Shown here piece after piece: positions 62,924-64,000 of a stretch of DNA of 64,000 nt; position 1 is the stretch's first letter, and the number at the start of each line of letters is the position of its first letter. The position numbers and the translations under genes are program-made. Source of the stretch: Paracoccus fontiphilus (GTDB taxonomy: Bacteria; Pseudomonadota; Alphaproteobacteria; Rhodobacterales; Rhodobacteraceae); NCBI RefSeq assembly GCF_017356265.1, contig NZ_JAFNAW010000014.1, positions 1 to 64,000 on the forward strand, read 5' to 3'. Under the pieces are notes generated by a model that worked only from the letters and a program-made list of their open reading frames with translations, was not told the origin of the DNA and searched no databases.

Positions 62924-63763
62924 ATGCTGAAACCGTCGATCCTGGCCGCGCTTCTGGCCACGGCCCTGCCTTTTGCCGCCATGGCCCAGGACAAGGGCGC
63001 CGATACGGTCGTGGCCACCGTGAACGGCACGCCCATCACCCTGGGCGAGATGATCGTGATGAAGGAAGCCGCCGCCCAGGACCCCCAGATGGCCTCCATG
63101 GGCGACGGCGCACTGTACGAGATCATGCTGGACCAGCTGATCCAGCAGACCGCCGTGGCCGGCGCCGGCAAGGAGAACGCGGGCGTGCGCGCCCAGTTGG
63201 AAATCCAGCGCCGCAACACGCTGGCCGCCGCCGCCATCGCCGAGGTCACGAAGGCCGAGCCGACCGATCAGGACATCCAGGCGTCCTATGACAAGCTGTT
63301 CGCCTCGGCCGAGCCTGCGACGGAGTATTCCGCCGCCCACATCCTTGTCGATACCGAGGAAAAGGCGAAGGCGATCAAGGCGGAACTGGATGGCGGCGCG
63401 GATTTCGGAACGCTGGCCGAACAGAACTCGACCGGGCCCAGTGGCCCGAACAAGGGCGACCTGGGCTGGTTCACCGCCGACCAGATGGTCGCGCCCTTCG
63501 CCGATGCGGTGAAGGCGATGGAAAAGGGCCAGATCTCGGACCCGGTGCAAACCGACTTCGGCTGGCACGTCATCAAGCTGAACGACACCCGCCTGCGCGA
63601 GGCCCCCAAGCTGGAGGAGGTGCGCGACCAGATCGCCCAGATGGTGCTGCGCGAAAAGGTCGAGGGTGAAATCCAGCGCCTGACGGGCGAGGCCAAGGTC
63701 GAGAAGACCGAGGGCATCGATCCCGCCTGGTTGAGCAAGACCGACCTGCTGGAGGCCGAATGA
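62924..63763 (+). CDS. Parvulin-type peptidyl-prolyl cis-trans isomerase
   Basis: A 279-residue periplasmic folding factor with signal peptide (LAALLATALPFAAMAQ, cleaved about 22). An N-terminal SurA-like helical domain (about 25-125) is followed by a rotamase domain, with SAAHILVDTEEKAKAIK (about 137-153), FGTLAEQNSTGPSGPNKGDLGWF (about 163-185) and TDFGWHVIKLNDTR near 210. GAAGGGA sits upstream of the ATG at 62924. It is translationally coupled to argJ by ATGA. Confidence 0.93.
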   Translation: MLKPSILAALLATALPFAAMAQDKGADTVVATVNGTPITLGEMIVMKEAAAQDPQMASMGDGALYEIMLDQLIQQTAVAGAGKENAGVRAQLEIQRRNTLAAAAIAEVTKAEPTDQDIQASYDKLFASAEPATEYSAAHILVDTEEKAKAIKAELDGGADFGTLAEQNSTGPSGPNKGDLGWFTADQMVAPFADAVKAMEKGQISDPVQTDFGWHVIKLNDTRLREAPKLEEVRDQIAQMVLREKVEGEIQRLTGEAKVEKTEGIDPAWLSKTDLLEAE

Positions 63764-64000
63764 TGGGAAAGGCCGGGCTTCCCGTGTCGCCGCTGGCACC
63801 CGCCGGGTTTCCCGACCTGCCGGTGATCGACGGCGTCCAGTTCGCCAGCGGTGCCGCAGGTGTGAAGTACCAGGGCCGCACCGACGTGACGCTGATCCGC
63901 ATCGCGCCGGGATCGACGCTGGCGGGCGCCTTCACCAAGTCGTCAACCCGCGCGGCCTGCATCCTGGACAACCAGGCCAAGCTGGCGCAGGGGGGCGATG
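63760..64000 (+). CDS. argJ: Glutamate N-acetyltransferase/ornithine acetyltransferase (start only)
   Basis: The first 80 residues of an ArgJ protein, cut by the window end. PVSPLAPAGFPDLPVIDGVQFASGAAGVKYQGR then DVTLIRIAPGSTLAGAFTKSSTRAA match the N-terminal domain of the family, which transfers acetyl from acetylornithine to glutamate in arginine synthesis. The self-cleavage Thr lies further on and is not seen. The tandem ATGATG gives starts at 63760 and 63763; the first overlaps the parvulin stop. Confidence 0.9.
   Translation, partial: MMGKAGLPVSPLAPAGFPDLPVIDGVQFASGAAGVKYQGRTDVTLIRIAPGSTLAGAFTKSSTRAACILDNQAKLAQGGD

Overview
The window is a gene-dense, high-GC stretch of a bacterial chromosome, most likely from an alphaproteobacterium of the Rhodobacterales and probably Paracoccus or a close relative. 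The evidence is the 51-residue aa3 oxidase subunit IV (ctaH) that looks like the Paracoccus denitrificans protein, the gene orders pdxJ-acpS-lepB-rnc-era-recO and def-def-fmt, a DUF4175/TIGR02302 gene beside lysA, PhaAB, and a methylsuccinyl-CoA dehydrogenase of the ethylmalonyl-CoA pathway. This assignment rests on recognition of families, not on a search. I see no rRNA, tRNA, CRISPR array, insertion sequence, prophage or integrase.

Layout. 1-4.5 kb: DUF2794, two tandem I78-type inhibitor-like lipoproteins, a TetR regulator divergent from a glutamate-family dehydrogenase, and tsaC/sua5. 4.6-11.3 kb: an acyl-CoA dehydrogenase coupled to a metallo-beta-lactamase-fold hydrolase, ctaH, a lipoprotein, azlCD, a GNAT protein, an unknown membrane protein and greA. 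11.5-22.6 kb: ETF-ubiquinone oxidoreductase, a TPR protein, ispE, then pdxJ-acpS-lepB-rnc-era-DUF1491, rarD, a VOC protein and recO. 22.6-29.5 kb: a META lipoprotein, mcd, a TauE-type permease, dapE-GNAT-rnr. 29.5-38.1 kb: a type I secretion pair (HlyD-type adaptor and ABC exporter), mlaA-mlaC on the other strand, an RTX protein that may be the exported substrate, and a class A penicillin-binding protein. 38.2-49.3 kb: amtB, a long-chain polyprenyl diphosphate synthase, a tRNA methyltransferase, phaAB, an EAL protein, tag, tlpA, argH, a 49-aa LptM-like lipoprotein and lysA. 49.3-64 kb: DUF4175, ftsEX-plsC, accA, an L,D-transpeptidase, a PatB-type C-S lyase, two peptide deformylase genes (the second degenerate), fmt, secA, a parvulin-type isomerase and the beginning of argJ.

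How the genes fit together. Several join central acyl-CoA metabolism: PhaA and PhaB make acetoacetyl-CoA and 3-hydroxybutyryl-CoA, Mcd acts further along the ethylmalonyl-CoA route, and ETF-QO would take the electrons of both acyl-CoA dehydrogenases to ubiquinone. A second theme is the envelope: SecA, LepB, parvulin, MlaA/MlaC, PBP1a, L,D-transpeptidase, FtsEX, PlsC, AccA and an LptM-like lipoprotein. Arginine and lysine genes (argH, argJ, lysA, dapE) are scattered through it.

The most distinctive non-coding signal is a family of six short dispersed elements (about 3.57, 17.15, 29.53, 49.33, 56.12 and 59.01 kb). Five have a GC-rich hairpin and all six have a conserved tail around GGRTATTTGGNC. 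They sit at gene ends and in two cases run into open reading frames. Other points of interest are the degenerate second deformylase, the RTX protein with an unrecognised N-terminal domain, and the LptM-like lipoprotein. I found no cluster that I can defend as a wholly new multi-gene system.
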